Assembly: GCF_905171765.1 (NCBI RefSeq) | Contig: NC_053398.1 | Location: 42,996,323 to 43,060,322, forward strand | DNA from: Bufo bufo | Lineage: Eukaryota; Chordata; Amphibia; Anura; Bufonidae | Direction of reading: 5' to 3' | Length of the DNA stretch: 64,000 nt | The notes under the pieces: generated by a model | Told to the model about the DNA's origin: nothing | What the model saw: the letters and a program-made list of their open reading frames with translations, nothing else | Databases searched by the model: none | Part shown: positions 1 through 9,893 of the stretch, in pieces | Numbering within the stretch: position 1 is the first letter of the stretch | Layout of the letters: every line of letters starts with the position of its first letter | Position numbers and translations under genes: made by a program

Positions 1-540
1 ACATGTGGTAAGAGGACCCCTTTGTGCTGCAGGAGATTAACCCTTTAGGCGGGAGGGATCTGGTCACTGAAACTTTTGGGGGGCTATTGTTACTGGCTAG
101 TGAGGGCAGGCGGGATTAGCCTCAGGGTGAGGGCAGTGGCGGCCATCTTAACTGAATAGTGAAATTGCAGTTTTATGCAGACAGGTTGTTAAGGGCTGAA
201 TCTTATTAAATATGGGGTAAATCAGTCTAATAGTAACTGATTCTGGAATATCATGTTATTAGTAACTACATATATGAAAATTTAAATTAGGGTCTAAATG
301 TGACAGTTATCCTTTAAGCTATCAAGACTCTTGTGCTAGGTGGGGAGTAACACATTAAGGCACCATCACCACAGTTCAGGACAGGCATAACTAGAAGTGT
401 GCATCATACAGTGGACACCTACAGCCACGGATTCCAGAGTACAGCCATAGTGAAGAGAATCAGGAGAAAAAAAACATTGTCAGCTAGCAAACTCATGAGT
501 ATTATCTATTACCCCATTTCCATCCACAATACCCCATTAT
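1..540. other. unassigned non-coding DNA
   Basis: No coding region, RNA gene or clear transposon boundary is visible. Short ORFs here lack any recognisable motif and are unlikely to be real. Confidence 0.5.
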
Positions 541-715
541 CTGGGAGGAGAAATTTGTACGCACTGCTACTGGATGTGCTGCTATGTACTATTTGCACTC
601 AGTAAAGAAAGACATTCTTTGTTCAACAATCTCTGTCTGGTTCCTTTACATCACTTATCTCACTGCACCAAACCCCAGGGAGTGACAGCCTGAGGTAGGA
701 CACCGTGACACAACA
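541..715. repeat. dispersed repeat shared with 55735-55918
   Basis: This stretch and 55735-55918 run in parallel: both contain an agtaaag block, a gttcctctat/gttcctttac block, and close with a nearly identical block (aggtaggacaccgtgacaca here, aggtaggagacaccgtgaca there). The similarity is interrupted by small indels, so both are old copies of one dispersed repeat. I cannot assign the class; an LTR or the 5' part of a retroelement is possible. Confidence 0.45.
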
Positions 716-1613
716 ACATCTCATTAGGCAACTGCCACTCCCATCCTCTTCACCAGCTCCTTTTGGGCTTGCTGCATGTGTATTTGGGGTGTGTGGACTG
801 GTCAGTTTGCAGCCTGAGTGAAAGTTGAGCACTAGATTGAGTGAGAGGAGCAAATTAACCCCTTGCTAGGGAGGTACGTACCTGACATCCACCATGAAAA
901 ATAATGGCTGAATAAACACACTTAGTACATAAAATGAAACTACTGTTCAAGTTCTCAGGGTCCTCTTAAGGTCTTACAAACAGATAAATAGACTTTTCCA
1001 ACTCTATTTCACAAAACAATGAAACCAGTGTAAGAATATTTGTAATGAAGGAAGATGGGCAAACACTGTTATGTACATACAAAGTAGCAAACCTTTTGAA
1101 CTGTGAGTTTATCCCAGCCTAGTAATACTGCAACCTCTGTTGATCTTTCCATGTTACTGCTGTTGATTCTTTGGGTGAAGTTGTACCAGACAACCTGAAA
1201 AACTAGCAGTTAGATCATTAGATCTATGCATTACATGGATATACAGTACAGCCATCATAAAAGTCACTTGCAAACAAAATCATTATCAGGTGGCTAGAGA
1301 CCAGGCCCAAAAGGGTGTTAATTTTCTATGGTTCGTCTGGAAGATAGCAAGGATTCTGGCAATGATAATCTCATGCCAATATTAGAGTTGGCAGCATCAC
1401 ATTCAAGGTGTTGATTACTGATATCCTGGATACTGCTATGCCATGGATACATGTAATAAAATTCCATTGGTGAAATTTGTGATTTCGCCATCTCTGATTT
1501 CCAAAATGTTGGTTCCAACACGGCCATTTATGGAGAGGTCTGTTCAAATGCACCAGTGGCTATGTTGGAACCTTAGCGCAGTGAAGAGTGGATTGCTGAC
1601 TGTAATAAACAAG
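716..1613. other. unassigned non-coding DNA
   Basis: About 900 bases without a convincing gene or repeat boundary. The overlapping small ORFs near 1318-1703 have no recognisable domain. Confidence 0.5.
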
Positions 1614-1832
1614 GTAAGAACCGGCACTCGCTGTATTGGCTGCAATTTTATCTCTTTACTTCCCACATGGAGGAATAAATTCCAACACAGTATAACTTTA
1701 TAAAAATGAAATGAGTTCATATTCGCGATTCATGCCTCTTTTTAAAAAAACACGAGGCCTTTTGGGTTGCAGACCCTGGAGCCAAGAAGCATGAATTGCG
1801 AATATGAACAAATTTAATTTCTATAAAGTTAT
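1614..1832. repeat. Penelope-like element terminal fragment, snap-back arrangement
   Basis: 1614-1680 is the inverse of a segment of the PLE terminal region at 2594-2660 (it shares ccggcactcgctgtattgg in opposite orientation). 1697-1740 is the inverse of 1783-1827. 1745-1830 resembles the PLE 3' end at 11708-11775 (cgaggcctt, ggttgcag, gagccaag). Inverted partial copies of the terminus next to a direct copy are typical of PLE insertions. The fragment is probably a second PLE copy lying just upstream of the longer one. Confidence 0.55.
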
Positions 1833-1850
1833 ACTGATTTGGAATATGAG

Positions 1851-2177
1851 TAAGGCCTCATGCACATGACCGTTTTTCGGGTCCACATCCGAGCCGCAGT
1901 TTTTGCGGCTCTGGTGCGAACCCATTCACTTCAATGGGGCCGCAAAAGATGCGGACAGCACTCCGTGCACTGTCCGCATCCTTTGCTCCGTGGCCCTGCA
2001 AAAAAAATATAGCATGTCCTATTCTTGTCCGTTTTGCGGACAAGAATATGCATTTCTACAATGGGCTGTCCGCTCCGTTCCGCAAATTGCGGAAGGCACA
2101 CTGGCGGCTTCCGTTTTTTGCGGATCCGCAGTTTACGGACCGCAAAAAATCGGAACGGTCGTGTGCATGTATCCTTA
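1851..2177. mobile_element. non-autonomous DNA transposon (MITE), catgcaca/gaccgt ends
   Basis: The ends are imperfect inverted repeats: taaggcctcatgcacatgac on the left, and the inverse of gtcgtgtgcatgtatcctta on the right. The interior is GC-rich with many short ggac/gcgg palindromes and no ORF of note. Related ends occur at 61561-61822 and 63139-63308. It lies within PLE-derived DNA. No clean 8-bp target duplication is visible, so the exact boundaries and superfamily (hAT-like is likely) are uncertain. Confidence 0.6.
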
Positions 2178-2322
2178 TTAGTATCAGTTTTGTAACCCAT
2201 CCATTACATTTTGTTTCTTTCCAGAAAACATGATGATTGATGAGATTACTCCTTCAGGTCTCTATTATTACTACGCGTGTAATGCCACTTACCAACTAAT
2301 TCTTTGTATATATTGTCATCAA

Positions 2323-2498
2323 TCTATAGTGTTTCACTATACTAACATGCGTTAGACTATCCCAAGTGTGCATATAGTTGTTAAATGTGTGTGTCCTTTC
2401 TGTTGTTCCCAACCCTTTTCCGTGCACCCTTACGTATATAGACTCTGCCCGCATGGCCTTTTTGTTTTGTTTATAACTTACTATGACGACAGCACGTC
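2323..2498 (+). repeat. PLE left pseudo-LTR (repeat part)
   Basis: Nearly identical to 11786-11914 apart from a 26-base segment (near 2405-2430) that is absent from the right copy. Direct flanking copies of this type are normal for Penelope-like elements. Confidence 0.7.
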
Positions 2499-2557
2499 AC
2501 ATCCTGTGACGACAAAGCTGGCGGATTATTTAAATGTATCTGCTTCCTTGCATTTAC

Positions 2558-2594
2558 CTGCTTGACAAAGACTCGTGTTGAGTCGAAACGCGCC
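2558..2594 (+). other. hammerhead-ribozyme-like relic in the PLE terminus
   Basis: A perfect 5-bp stem (gactc 2570-2574, gagtc 2580-2584, loop gtgtt) is followed directly by gaaac and preceded by ttgacaa. This is the layout of a hammerhead core (CUGANGA - stem II - GAAA), with the first block degenerate. PLE pseudo-LTRs are known to carry hammerhead motifs. Activity is doubtful because the CUGANGA block is not intact. Confidence 0.4.
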
Positions 2595-2816
2595 AATTCT
2601 TCCTCCATGTGGGAATTAAAGAGATAAAATTGCATCCAATACAGCGAGTGCCGGTCTTCTTTGTTCTTGGATTGATGGGACGCCGACCCTGGACGTGCGC
2701 ACCGCTTACCATATATACGGAGTGCCGGCTGATATATCTTCTGTGTTGTCTGGCTCTACAGCGGCGAGCACCCGACCTCATAAGGATTACTGGTGACTTC
2801 ATTTGCCTACAGTGAG

Positions 2817-3797
2817 GAAAGGGCATGTGAGATTGTGTCCCAAGTCACCACCAGCATTGAATTCCTGAAGACCCCTCCAGCTGCCTTGAGGAGTCGAGAT
2901 TTGGATAGGGAATCCAGGAAACTGGTAGCATGGGAACTGCACGAGTCCACTTTGGCAAAGTATTGCAGACTTCAAAGGCTACCGTGGCGCGCGCGGATTA
3001 TGGGTAAATTTGAGACCCACATTTTTTTGAGATGACATTGATTACTGCACACGGTATGCTAGCATTCTAAATAAATGTTCATATGACTTGATGGTCCTCA
3101 CTATTGAACACTTGGCCGATGCTATAACTGATCACGTCAATTGAACAACAGTTACGTGATACTTTAATGGCAGATGATCTTACTGCTCTTAAACTTAAGA
3201 TTGACAAGACCTGTAAGCGTAACAAGTTCACAAGAGATTCTGAGGACTATCATAATAAAAGAATTTATAAACAGCAAGACTCCTTGGGCACCAGAATTCC
3301 TTTTTCCAGACGCCCTATGCAGGCGAATAGATTCCCTGTCTTCTGGCTCTGAGGGCGACTATACTTCTGCCCCATGTCACTCAACCCTTTTTTAGGGAAG
3401 AAATCACGACACATGAAAAGAACACAAGAAGATCAGGACGCCATTATAGGGGACACAAATGCTCCACGGATAACGCGGTCCCAGGTATAGAGGAAACTCT
3501 TGTTTTTAACATTTTATCAAAAAATCTGAGCAATGTTCAATTACAGGTATTACAAAAAGGACTGTCATTCAGTCCAACAGGACATCATGATAGCTTTGAC
3601 CTTGAGATGGATTCTCTACGTTTAAAGGAACACTTTGTAACCGGTGATGAGGGGTCTCCCCAGGTGGTGTCGTTTGATACTAATAAATTGACATTGCAAA
3701 GCTTTAAGCTTAAGAGTAGATTTAAGAGTAGATTTCAACCTCCCAAGACTCACCATCCTGTGGAGACCTTCATATCACTGGTTCAAAGGGATATGAC
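2817..3797 (+). pseudogene. PLE polyprotein, N-terminal part (pseudogene)
   Basis: Broken plus-strand reading frames give the N-terminal region of a PLE protein. A basic segment at about 3167-3345 is followed, at about 3525-3797, by a segment containing VLQKGLSFSPT, which resembles the conserved LxKGLxFxPT block upstream of PLE reverse transcriptases. The frame shifts several times. It runs straight into hAT-1 at 3798, and the peptide ending LVQRDM resumes after the transposon at 9894. No start codon can be assigned with confidence. Confidence 0.7.
3790..3797. repeat. hAT-1 target-site duplication, left copy
   Basis: gatatgac here is repeated exactly at 9894-9901. Eight bases is the hAT target-duplication length, and this fixes the hAT-1 boundaries to the base. 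Confidence 0.95.
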
Positions 3798-3984
3798 TAG
3801 GGTTGAGAGAACCTGAACTGTAAAGTTCGGGTTTGTACAGAACTTTAGGATTTTTGGACCCCAAACCCGAGCATTTCAGTAAAAGTATGGGTTCGTGTTT
3901 GGGGTTCGGTGAGTTAATGGCGCATTTTGAAAGGCTGCAGAGAAGCCAATCAACAAGATTTTAACTTGTGTGCCCTTAGAAGCT

Positions 3985-4019
3985 ATCACAGCCATGCCTA
4001 CTAATGGCATGGCTGTGAT
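3985..4019. promoter_or_regulatory. conserved subterminal hairpin of hAT-1
   Basis: Perfect 14-bp arms (atcacagccatgcc and its inverse) with a 7-base loop. The same hairpin stands at 37477-37511 in hAT-3, at the same place relative to the transposase. Conservation between two diverged copies suggests a role, perhaps transposase binding or promoter function (inference). Confidence 0.5.
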
Positions 4020-4047
4020 TGGCCAGTGCAGTATGTGACCCAGCCTC

Positions 4048-4054
4048 TATATAA
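4048..4054 (+). promoter_or_regulatory. candidate TATA box of the hAT-1 transposase
   Basis: TATATAA within cagcctctatataagc, about 250 bases inside the 5' terminus. The same block, in matching orientation relative to the transposase, is at 37442-37448 in hAT-3. It is a plausible core promoter. Confidence 0.45.
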
Positions 4055-4199
4055 GCTGGAGTCACGTAGCGCTGCACGTCACTCTGCTCTGATTAGTGTA
4101 GGGATAGGATGATCCCTCACAATCTTGAGCCCTGAGCCTAGTGACCTAGAGAATAACTTTTATCCGTCTGTTAGTTAGGTGGGCGGCGGCGGCGGACAT

Positions 4200-5109
4200 T
4201 TTATGCAAGTTCTGTGCCCTTGTGTGCCCTTTTTGGGCAAAATACTAAATTTTACAGCCCTTGCTGCATCTGTCAGAGTTAAATTCAAGAGTTATATACT
4301 GCTGTCATATTCTGTTATTAAAAAAAACACCCATTTTGGGCAAAGTACTTAATATTGCAGCCTTTGCTGCATCTGTGATTGTTAAAAACAAGCTTGAAAT
4401 ACTTCAATAATTTTCTGGGTTTTAAAAAACACCCATTTTTGGCAATACCCTCCATCTGGGGCCTCTGCTGCATTAGTCAGTATGCCATTTAAGCTAAAAA
4501 TACAGCAATAATTTTCTGGGTAAAACATCCTTTTTGGGCAAAATACTAAATTTTACAGCCCTTGAAGCATCTGTCATTGTGAGATACACGCTTTAGATAC
4601 TGCTGTGCTATTCTGTTATTAAAAAAACACCCATTTTGGCCAAAATACCTAATTTGCGGCCTTGTCTGCATCTGTCAGTGTGAGATACAATCTTGAAATA
4701 CAGCAATAATATTCTGGGTTAAAAAAAACAAAAAACATTTTGGGCAAAGTACTTAATATTTCCACCCTTGCTGCATTTGTCATTGTGAGATACACGCGTT
4801 AGATACTGCTGTTCTATTCTGTTATTAAAAAAACACCCATTTTGGGGAAAAAACTAAATTTGCGGCCTTGTCTGCATCTGTCAGTGTGAGATACAATCTT
4901 GAAATACAGCAATAATATTCTGGGTTTAAAAAAACACTAATTTTGGCCAAAGTACTTAATATTTCCACCCTTGCTGCATTTGTCATTATGAGATACACGC
5001 GTTAGATACTGGTGTTCTATTCTGCTATTAAAAAAACACCTATTTTGGGCAAATAGCCTTTGCTGCATCTGTCATTGTGAGATACACTCTTTAGATACTG
5101 TTGTTCTAT
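4200..5109. repeat. tandem array, unit ~102 bp (hAT-1 5' region)
   Basis: The unit is built around gctgcatctgtca, ttaaaaaaacacccattttg and agatac blocks that recur about every 100-105 bases (near 4255, 4356, 4460, 4555, 4655, 4757, 4862, 4966, 5060). It continues at 5678-5815 after the solo LTR. It is non-coding and lies between the terminus and the transposase. Confidence 0.8.
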
Positions 5110-5113
5110 TCTG

Positions 5114-5673
5114 TGTGAGACAGTGACAGATCTCACAGAGGTGACTGGCAAGGAAGGGGTGGATAGTGCGGTTCACACCCCTATTCCACCAGGTGTACAA
5201 TCAGTCTGGGAATAACAACACAGCCCAGACTGTCAGTCAAAAAAGAGTGAGATCCTGGAAAGGGGTTGTTGCACAGCCTGGGGGCTAAAGGACTTGGGGA
5301 ACACAGAGCGACGCCTGGGAATGGGTAGCAGGGTCCTGGTCGGGCGGACTAGAGAGCCCAGTTTCCCCAAGGGACTTTTTATTTGCACAGCCTAGGGGCT
5401 GGAGGACTACAAGGTGGGAAAAGCCGCATGTACTTCACCTGTGTGAACGGGGCTTAGAGGTGAGTCAGGGAATACCTCTGTTTAGTCAGGGCCCAGCTGG
5501 GCAGGAATTTATTTTGTTTTGGTGTACGTGGGAACCTCACACTACCCAGTGGTGTGTAATTGGGCTGTCCTGTATGCAAAGAATTTCAAAATAAATGCAA
5601 TGTTTGGCCCCTAATCCTGCGGTGGATGAAGATCATTGTGTGAATGACCCCCGGATAAGAGCTAATCCCTTCA
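5114..5673 (+). mobile_element. solo LTR (retrovirus-like), 560 bp
   Basis: Starts tgtgagacag and ends cccttca (TG...CA), and is flanked by the 4-bp duplication tctg at 5110-5113 and 5674-5677. It interrupts the tandem array, which resumes on the far side. AATAAA at 5590-5595, about 80 bases before the end, fits an R/U5 polyadenylation signal and sets the plus orientation. There is no internal coding region: the provirus was lost by LTR-LTR recombination. A 4-bp duplication suits a gamma/epsilon-type endogenous retrovirus, but the class is an inference. Confidence 0.8.
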
Positions 5674-5677
5674 TCTG

Positions 5678-5815
5678 CTATTAAAAAAACACCTATTATG
5701 GGCAAAAAACTTAATTTTGCAGCCTTTGCTGCATCTGTCATTATGAGATACACCCTTTAGATACTGTTGTTCTATTCTGTTATTAAAAAAACACCCATTT
5801 AGGGCAAGATCCTAA
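5678..5815. repeat. continuation of the ~102-bp array after the solo LTR
   Basis: The same unit as 4200-5109 (gctgcatctgtcatta, taaaaaaacacc), ending just before the transposase start. Confidence 0.75.
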
Positions 5816-5829
5816 ATTTGAGAAATATG

Positions 5830-7965
5830 ATGAGATCGCCAAATAAGGGACGTGGCCCAGGTCGTGCTGCTGGTGGAGCTCCTGTTGCAGGGAGAGGACG
5901 TGGTCGATCTGTGCCAGCTACACGCCCAAGTGAAACACCTTCCTCAGGTGTGAGTAGGCGACAGAACCTTCAGCGGTATTTGGTCGGGCCTAATGCGGCT
6001 CTACGAATGGTGAGACCAGAATAGGTATAGGCAATAGTAGATTGGGTTGCTGACAGTGCCTCCAGTTCCTTTTTATTGTCTCCCAACCAGTCTCTGAAAA
6101 ATCAGAGTTGGCACCTGCAGCCGATGTCCATTAGTCTTTCACCTCACCTTGCAAATCAGCCAAGGAGTCTGAGCCCAAAGTCATGCAGCAATCTCTTCTG
6201 CTTTTTGATGACTCTGCTAGCAGGGTTTCCCAGTGCCATCCACCTAGCCCTGCCCTAGAAGTGGAAGAGATTGATTGCACCAATGCCCAACCACTTATGT
6301 TTCAAGATGAGTACATGGGAGGACCATGGACTGCAGTGGCTTTCGAAAGTGTGCAGACCGACAAGGAGGGCAGGGGTGAAGACTGGGTGGAAGATGATGT
6401 GGAGGATGATGAGCTTCTCCACCCCACATAAAATCAAGGTCATGCGAGTGACCTGTGTAGTTCGGAGGAAGAGGCGGTGGTCGCACAGAGCCACTAGCAC
6501 AGCAGAAGAGGGAACAGGGTGCAAAAGCAGAGCGGCCATCCCCTAGACAGTACGCCTGCTACTGCCCACCGCAGCAAGGGACCGAGCACACCAAAGCCAG
6601 CTCCAAGGAGTTCCCTGGCGTGGCAGTTCTTCAGACAATGTGCTGACAACAAGGCGCGAGTGGTTTGTGCAATAAGAGCCTGAAGCAAGGCATAAACGTT
6701 CTCAACCTGAGCACAACCTGCATGACCAGGCATCTAAGTGCAAAGCACGAGCTGCAGTGGAGTAGACACCTCAAAAACCAAGAAAGGTCTCTGGCTCCTA
6801 ATGCTTCCTCTTCTTCTGCAGTCGCGGCCTCTTCATCCACCTCTGGAGTGACAGTGCCACCTGCCACCCGACAAACAGAGGATCTGCCAGCAACACCACC
6901 ACCTAGGTCACCAAGCATCTCCACAATGTCACACGGAAGCGTTCAGCTCTCCATCTCCCAAACAATGGAGTGGAGGAGGAAGTACTCCCCTACCCACCCG
7001 CAATCCCTGGCCCTGAATGCCAGCATTTCAAAATTACTGTCTTATGAAATGCTGTCATTCCATCTGGTGGAGACAGAAAGTTTTAAAAGCCTTATGGCGG
7101 TGGCTGTCCCACAGTATGTCGTGCCCAGCCGCCACTAATTTTCCAGGCGTGCCATCCCTTCCCTGCACAACCAAGTTTGGGACAAAATCAGGTCTGTACT
7201 GTGCAACGCCATCTGTGGCAAGGTCCACCTAACTACGGATACGTGGACCAGTAAGCACGGTCAGAGACGTTATATCTTCATAACAGCACACTGGGTAAAT
7301 GCAGTGGTCGGCTGGGCCTGAGGCGGATAGCAGTTTGGCGCATGTCCTTCCACCACCGAGGATTGCAGGGCGCTTCAGTTTGCCTCCTGTTGCTTCCTCC
7401 TCCTACTCTGCTTCCTCATCCTCTACCGGCTCCTCATCCGGTCAGCGTAACACCTTCACCACCAACTTCAGCACAGCCAGGGGTAAACGACAGCAGGCAG
7501 TTCTAAAACGTATCTGTTTAGGGGACAAACCCCACACCGCGCAGGAGCTGTGGACGGGCCTTGAACAACAGACCGATGAGTGGTTGGTGCCAGTGAGCCT
7601 CAAGCCCGGCCTGGTGGTGTGTAATAATGGGCGAAATCTCGTGGTAGCTCTGGGACTAGCCGATTTGACGCACATCCTTTGCCTGGCGCATGTGCTGAAT
7701 TTGGTAGTGCAGAGGATCCTTAAAAATTACCCCGATATGTCAGAGCTGCTGCATAAAGTGCCGGCCATCTGTGCGCGATTTCAGCATTCTCACCCTGCTG
7801 CTCGGCTGTCAGCGCTGCAGCGCAACTTTGGCCTTCCCGCTCATCGCCTCATATGCGACGTGCTAACAAGGTAGAACTCCACCTTGCACATGCTGGCCAG
7901 ACTGTGTGAGCAGCAGCAGGCGATAGTGGAGTTTCAGCTGCAGCACGCACGGGTGAATTGCTCTG
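5830..7965 (+). pseudogene. hAT-1 transposase, N-terminal and core part (pseudogene)
   Basis: This is a decayed cut-and-paste transposase. The start at 5830 is chosen because it aligns with the hAT-3 protein (MR..xKGRG, then GRGRGRS and GPNAxLRMVRPE). A BED-type zinc finger lies at about 6615-6765, but a small deletion and frameshift removes one of its cysteines. The RNase H-like core follows: TTDTWTSKHG (first Asp, about 7235), then VVCNNGRN, where the Asp expected from hAT-3 (VVCDNGRN) is Asn (7623-7625), then CLAHVLNLVVQ. The RWNSM block at about 7872 reads with a stop. Coding ends near 7965, where tandem repeats begin; the C-terminal domain reappears at 9254. Confidence 0.85.
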
Positions 7966-7974
7966 CGGAACAGC

Positions 7975-8640
7975 ACCACTTCAGGTGAAATTCACTAATT
8001 TTTGGGTGTGATATACCACTGCTATATGTAGTAGACAGGTAAAAACATTTCACTAATTTGTCTGTTACATTTTCTGGTGAAATTCACCAATTTTTGGGTG
8101 TGATATACCACTGCTATACCTAGTAGACAGGTAAAAAAAAATCACTAATTTGTCTGTTACATATTCGGGTGAAATTCACAAATTTTTGGGTGTGACATAC
8201 CCCTGCTCTACCTAGTAGACAGGTAACATTTCACTAATTTGTCTGTTACATATTCGGGTGAAATTCACCAATTTTTGGGTGTGATATACCACTGCTATAC
8301 CTTGTAGATAGGTAAAAATTTTCATTCATTTGTCTGTTACATATTTGGGTGAAATTCACAAATTTTTGGGTGTGATATACCCCTGCTGTACCTAGTAGAC
8401 AGGGAAACAAATTTCACTAATTTGCCTGTTACATTCTTGGGTGACATTTGACCATTTTTGAAGTAATTAAACCCCCGCTCTGCTTTGGTGATAGGGACAT
8501 AAATTTCAAAAAATAGTCTGTTAATTGTCAGGTGACATTTTACCAATTTTGCCGTATACAAACCCCTGCTCTGCATAGGTGACAGGGAATTAAATTTCAA
8601 AAATGTTTCTTTAATTGATGCTTAAACTTTAACAACTTGT
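7975..8640. repeat. tandem array, unit ~91 bp, inside the hAT-1 transposase
   Basis: ggtgaaattcac recurs at about 7983, 8076, 8168, 8257 and 8348, each followed by tttttgggtgtgatatacc and ctagtagacaggtaa blocks. Two or three more diverged units follow to about 8640. The array sits between the RNase H-like core and the 18S-derived module. Confidence 0.85.
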
Positions 8641-8708
8641 CCCACATTTGCACTTCAATAATTTGTCCCACTTTTCCGCTCGATCATATTTAATTTCAAA
8701 AAATTAAC

Positions 8709-8868
8709 GCTCCCTCTCTGGCGTGGAACCCTGATTCGCCGATAACCGTGATCAACATGGTAGGCTCAGAAAACAACATCGAAAGTTGATAGAGAAGATA
8801 TCGAAATGGATCGTGGACGTCACGCTGACGTGCGATCAGGCAGAAGTTATCTAGAGTCAACAAAGCGG
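8709..8868 (-). other. 18S rRNA-derived fragment, antisense (hAT-1, piece 1)
   Basis: Read on the minus strand, this follows vertebrate 18S rRNA: gactctagataac, gtgacg blocks, tcaactttcgatg, accatg and gaaccctg-type blocks ending gagagggagc. It is diverged (many substitutions), covers part of the 18S 5' domain, and is not a functional rRNA gene. It is antisense to the transposase, as in hAT-2. Confidence 0.8.
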
Positions 8869-8919
8869 CAGCAGGGCCTCTCCTGTCTAATACCCCAGTG
8901 ACATTCCCTATAATTTTGT

Positions 8920-9030
8920 ATTAATCATTCCAATAGCAGGGCATCTTAAGAGTCCTGTATTGTTATTTATCGTCACTACCTCCCCAAGTCGGGAGTGGGT
9001 AATTGCCGCATGCCCCCTCCTTTCCTTCGA
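8920..9030 (-). other. 18S rRNA-derived fragment, antisense (hAT-1, piece 2)
   Basis: The minus strand reads aaggaaaggaggg, ttacccactcccgac, ggggaggtagtgacga, taaataacaatacaggactc and gccctgctattggaatg. This is the 18S segment just downstream of piece 3 in rRNA order. It keeps an acaggactc block that is deleted in hAT-2. Confidence 0.85.
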
Positions 9031-9097
9031 TTCTTCAGTTTTAATAACTTCTCCCACATTTCCTCTCAATCACAATTCAATTTCATCCATTGATCTC

Positions 9098-9253
9098 CCT
9101 TGGAAGTGCTATCCCTTTCTCACGCTCCCTCTCCGGCATGGAACCCTGATTCGCCGCTAACTGTGATCAACATGATAGGCGCAGAAAAGAACATCGAAAG
9201 TTAATAGAGCAAATATCAAATTGGACCGTGAACATCACGGGGACGCGCAACAT
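9098..9253 (-). other. 18S rRNA-derived fragment, antisense (hAT-1, piece 3)
   Basis: The minus strand runs from a gacg block through atcaactt/tcgatgttc, tgcgcctatcatg and gaatcagggttc-like blocks to gagagggagcgtgagaaa and cttccaaggg. It repeats the region covered by piece 1, so the 18S part was duplicated. It abuts the hAT dimerisation domain directly. A 65-70 base non-18S segment (9031-9097) separates it from piece 2 at the tccaagga position, as in hAT-2. Confidence 0.82.
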
Positions 9254-9445
9254 GGTGGGCAGTATGTTTGCACACGCCTACACAAACTGACTGATGGGTC
9301 TGCCCCCAGCAACTTCTGGGTCTCCAAATTTGGCACATGGCCTGAGCTTGCCCTTTACGCCTTGGAGGTGCTGGCCTGCCCTGCAGCCAGTGTATTGTCT
9401 GAACGTGTGTTTAGCACGACTGGAGGGGGTTATCACAGGTTATAT
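9254..9445 (+). pseudogene. hAT-1 transposase, C-terminal dimerisation domain (hATC)
   Basis: The frame gives FGTWPELALYALEVLACPAA followed by SVLSERVFSTTGG. This is the canonical hATC dimerisation motif (W...P.LA..A...L..PA.S...ER.FS..G). It lies about 1.3 kb beyond the core part of the same protein, separated by the 91-bp array and the 18S pieces. After the motif the frame decays at about 9445. Confidence 0.88.
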
Positions 9446-9893
9446 TTCCCAATGTTTTGGGGTGTACCCTAATTAAAAAAATAAATAAATTTAAAACCAA
9501 AAACCTCTTCCGCCACCGCCACTTCCACCTACACCGCCACATCCACTGCCTCCTCAACCTCCTACTCCATATGGACCTCTTCCTCCTAGATCAAGATTAT
9601 TATTTTTTATTTTTACGTATTTTATGTTATTTGAAGTCATTTCCCTATCCACATTTGTTTGCAGAGCACTTGCCATGCTCTTAACTATATTTTGCTGGCA
9701 TTTGCAGCCCTCTAGCCCTTTCCATGACATTTTTAGAGCCATTTTAGTGCTCCAAAGTTTGGGTCCCCATTGACTTCAATGAGGTTCGGTTTCCGGGTCA
9801 AGTTCGGATCAAGTTCGGGTCTCGAATCAAACTTTTTTGTGAAGTTCGGCTGAACCGGTCGAACCCGAACATCCAGGTGTCCGCTCAACTCTA

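Larger units (their letters stand above)
3798..9893 (+). mobile_element. hAT-1 DNA transposon (6096 bp) inside the PLE
   Basis: The ends are inverted (tagggttgagaga on the left, ctcaactcta on the right) and the element is flanked by the 8-bp duplication gatatgac. In order it contains a promoter-like TATATAA, a ~102-bp tandem array interrupted by a solo LTR, a decayed BED/hAT transposase, a ~91-bp tandem array, antisense 18S rRNA-derived pieces, and the hAT dimerisation domain. The termini match hAT-3 (30943 onward), so both belong to one family. The copy is dead: the transposase has stops and frameshifts, and an active-site Asp is changed. Confidence 0.93.
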
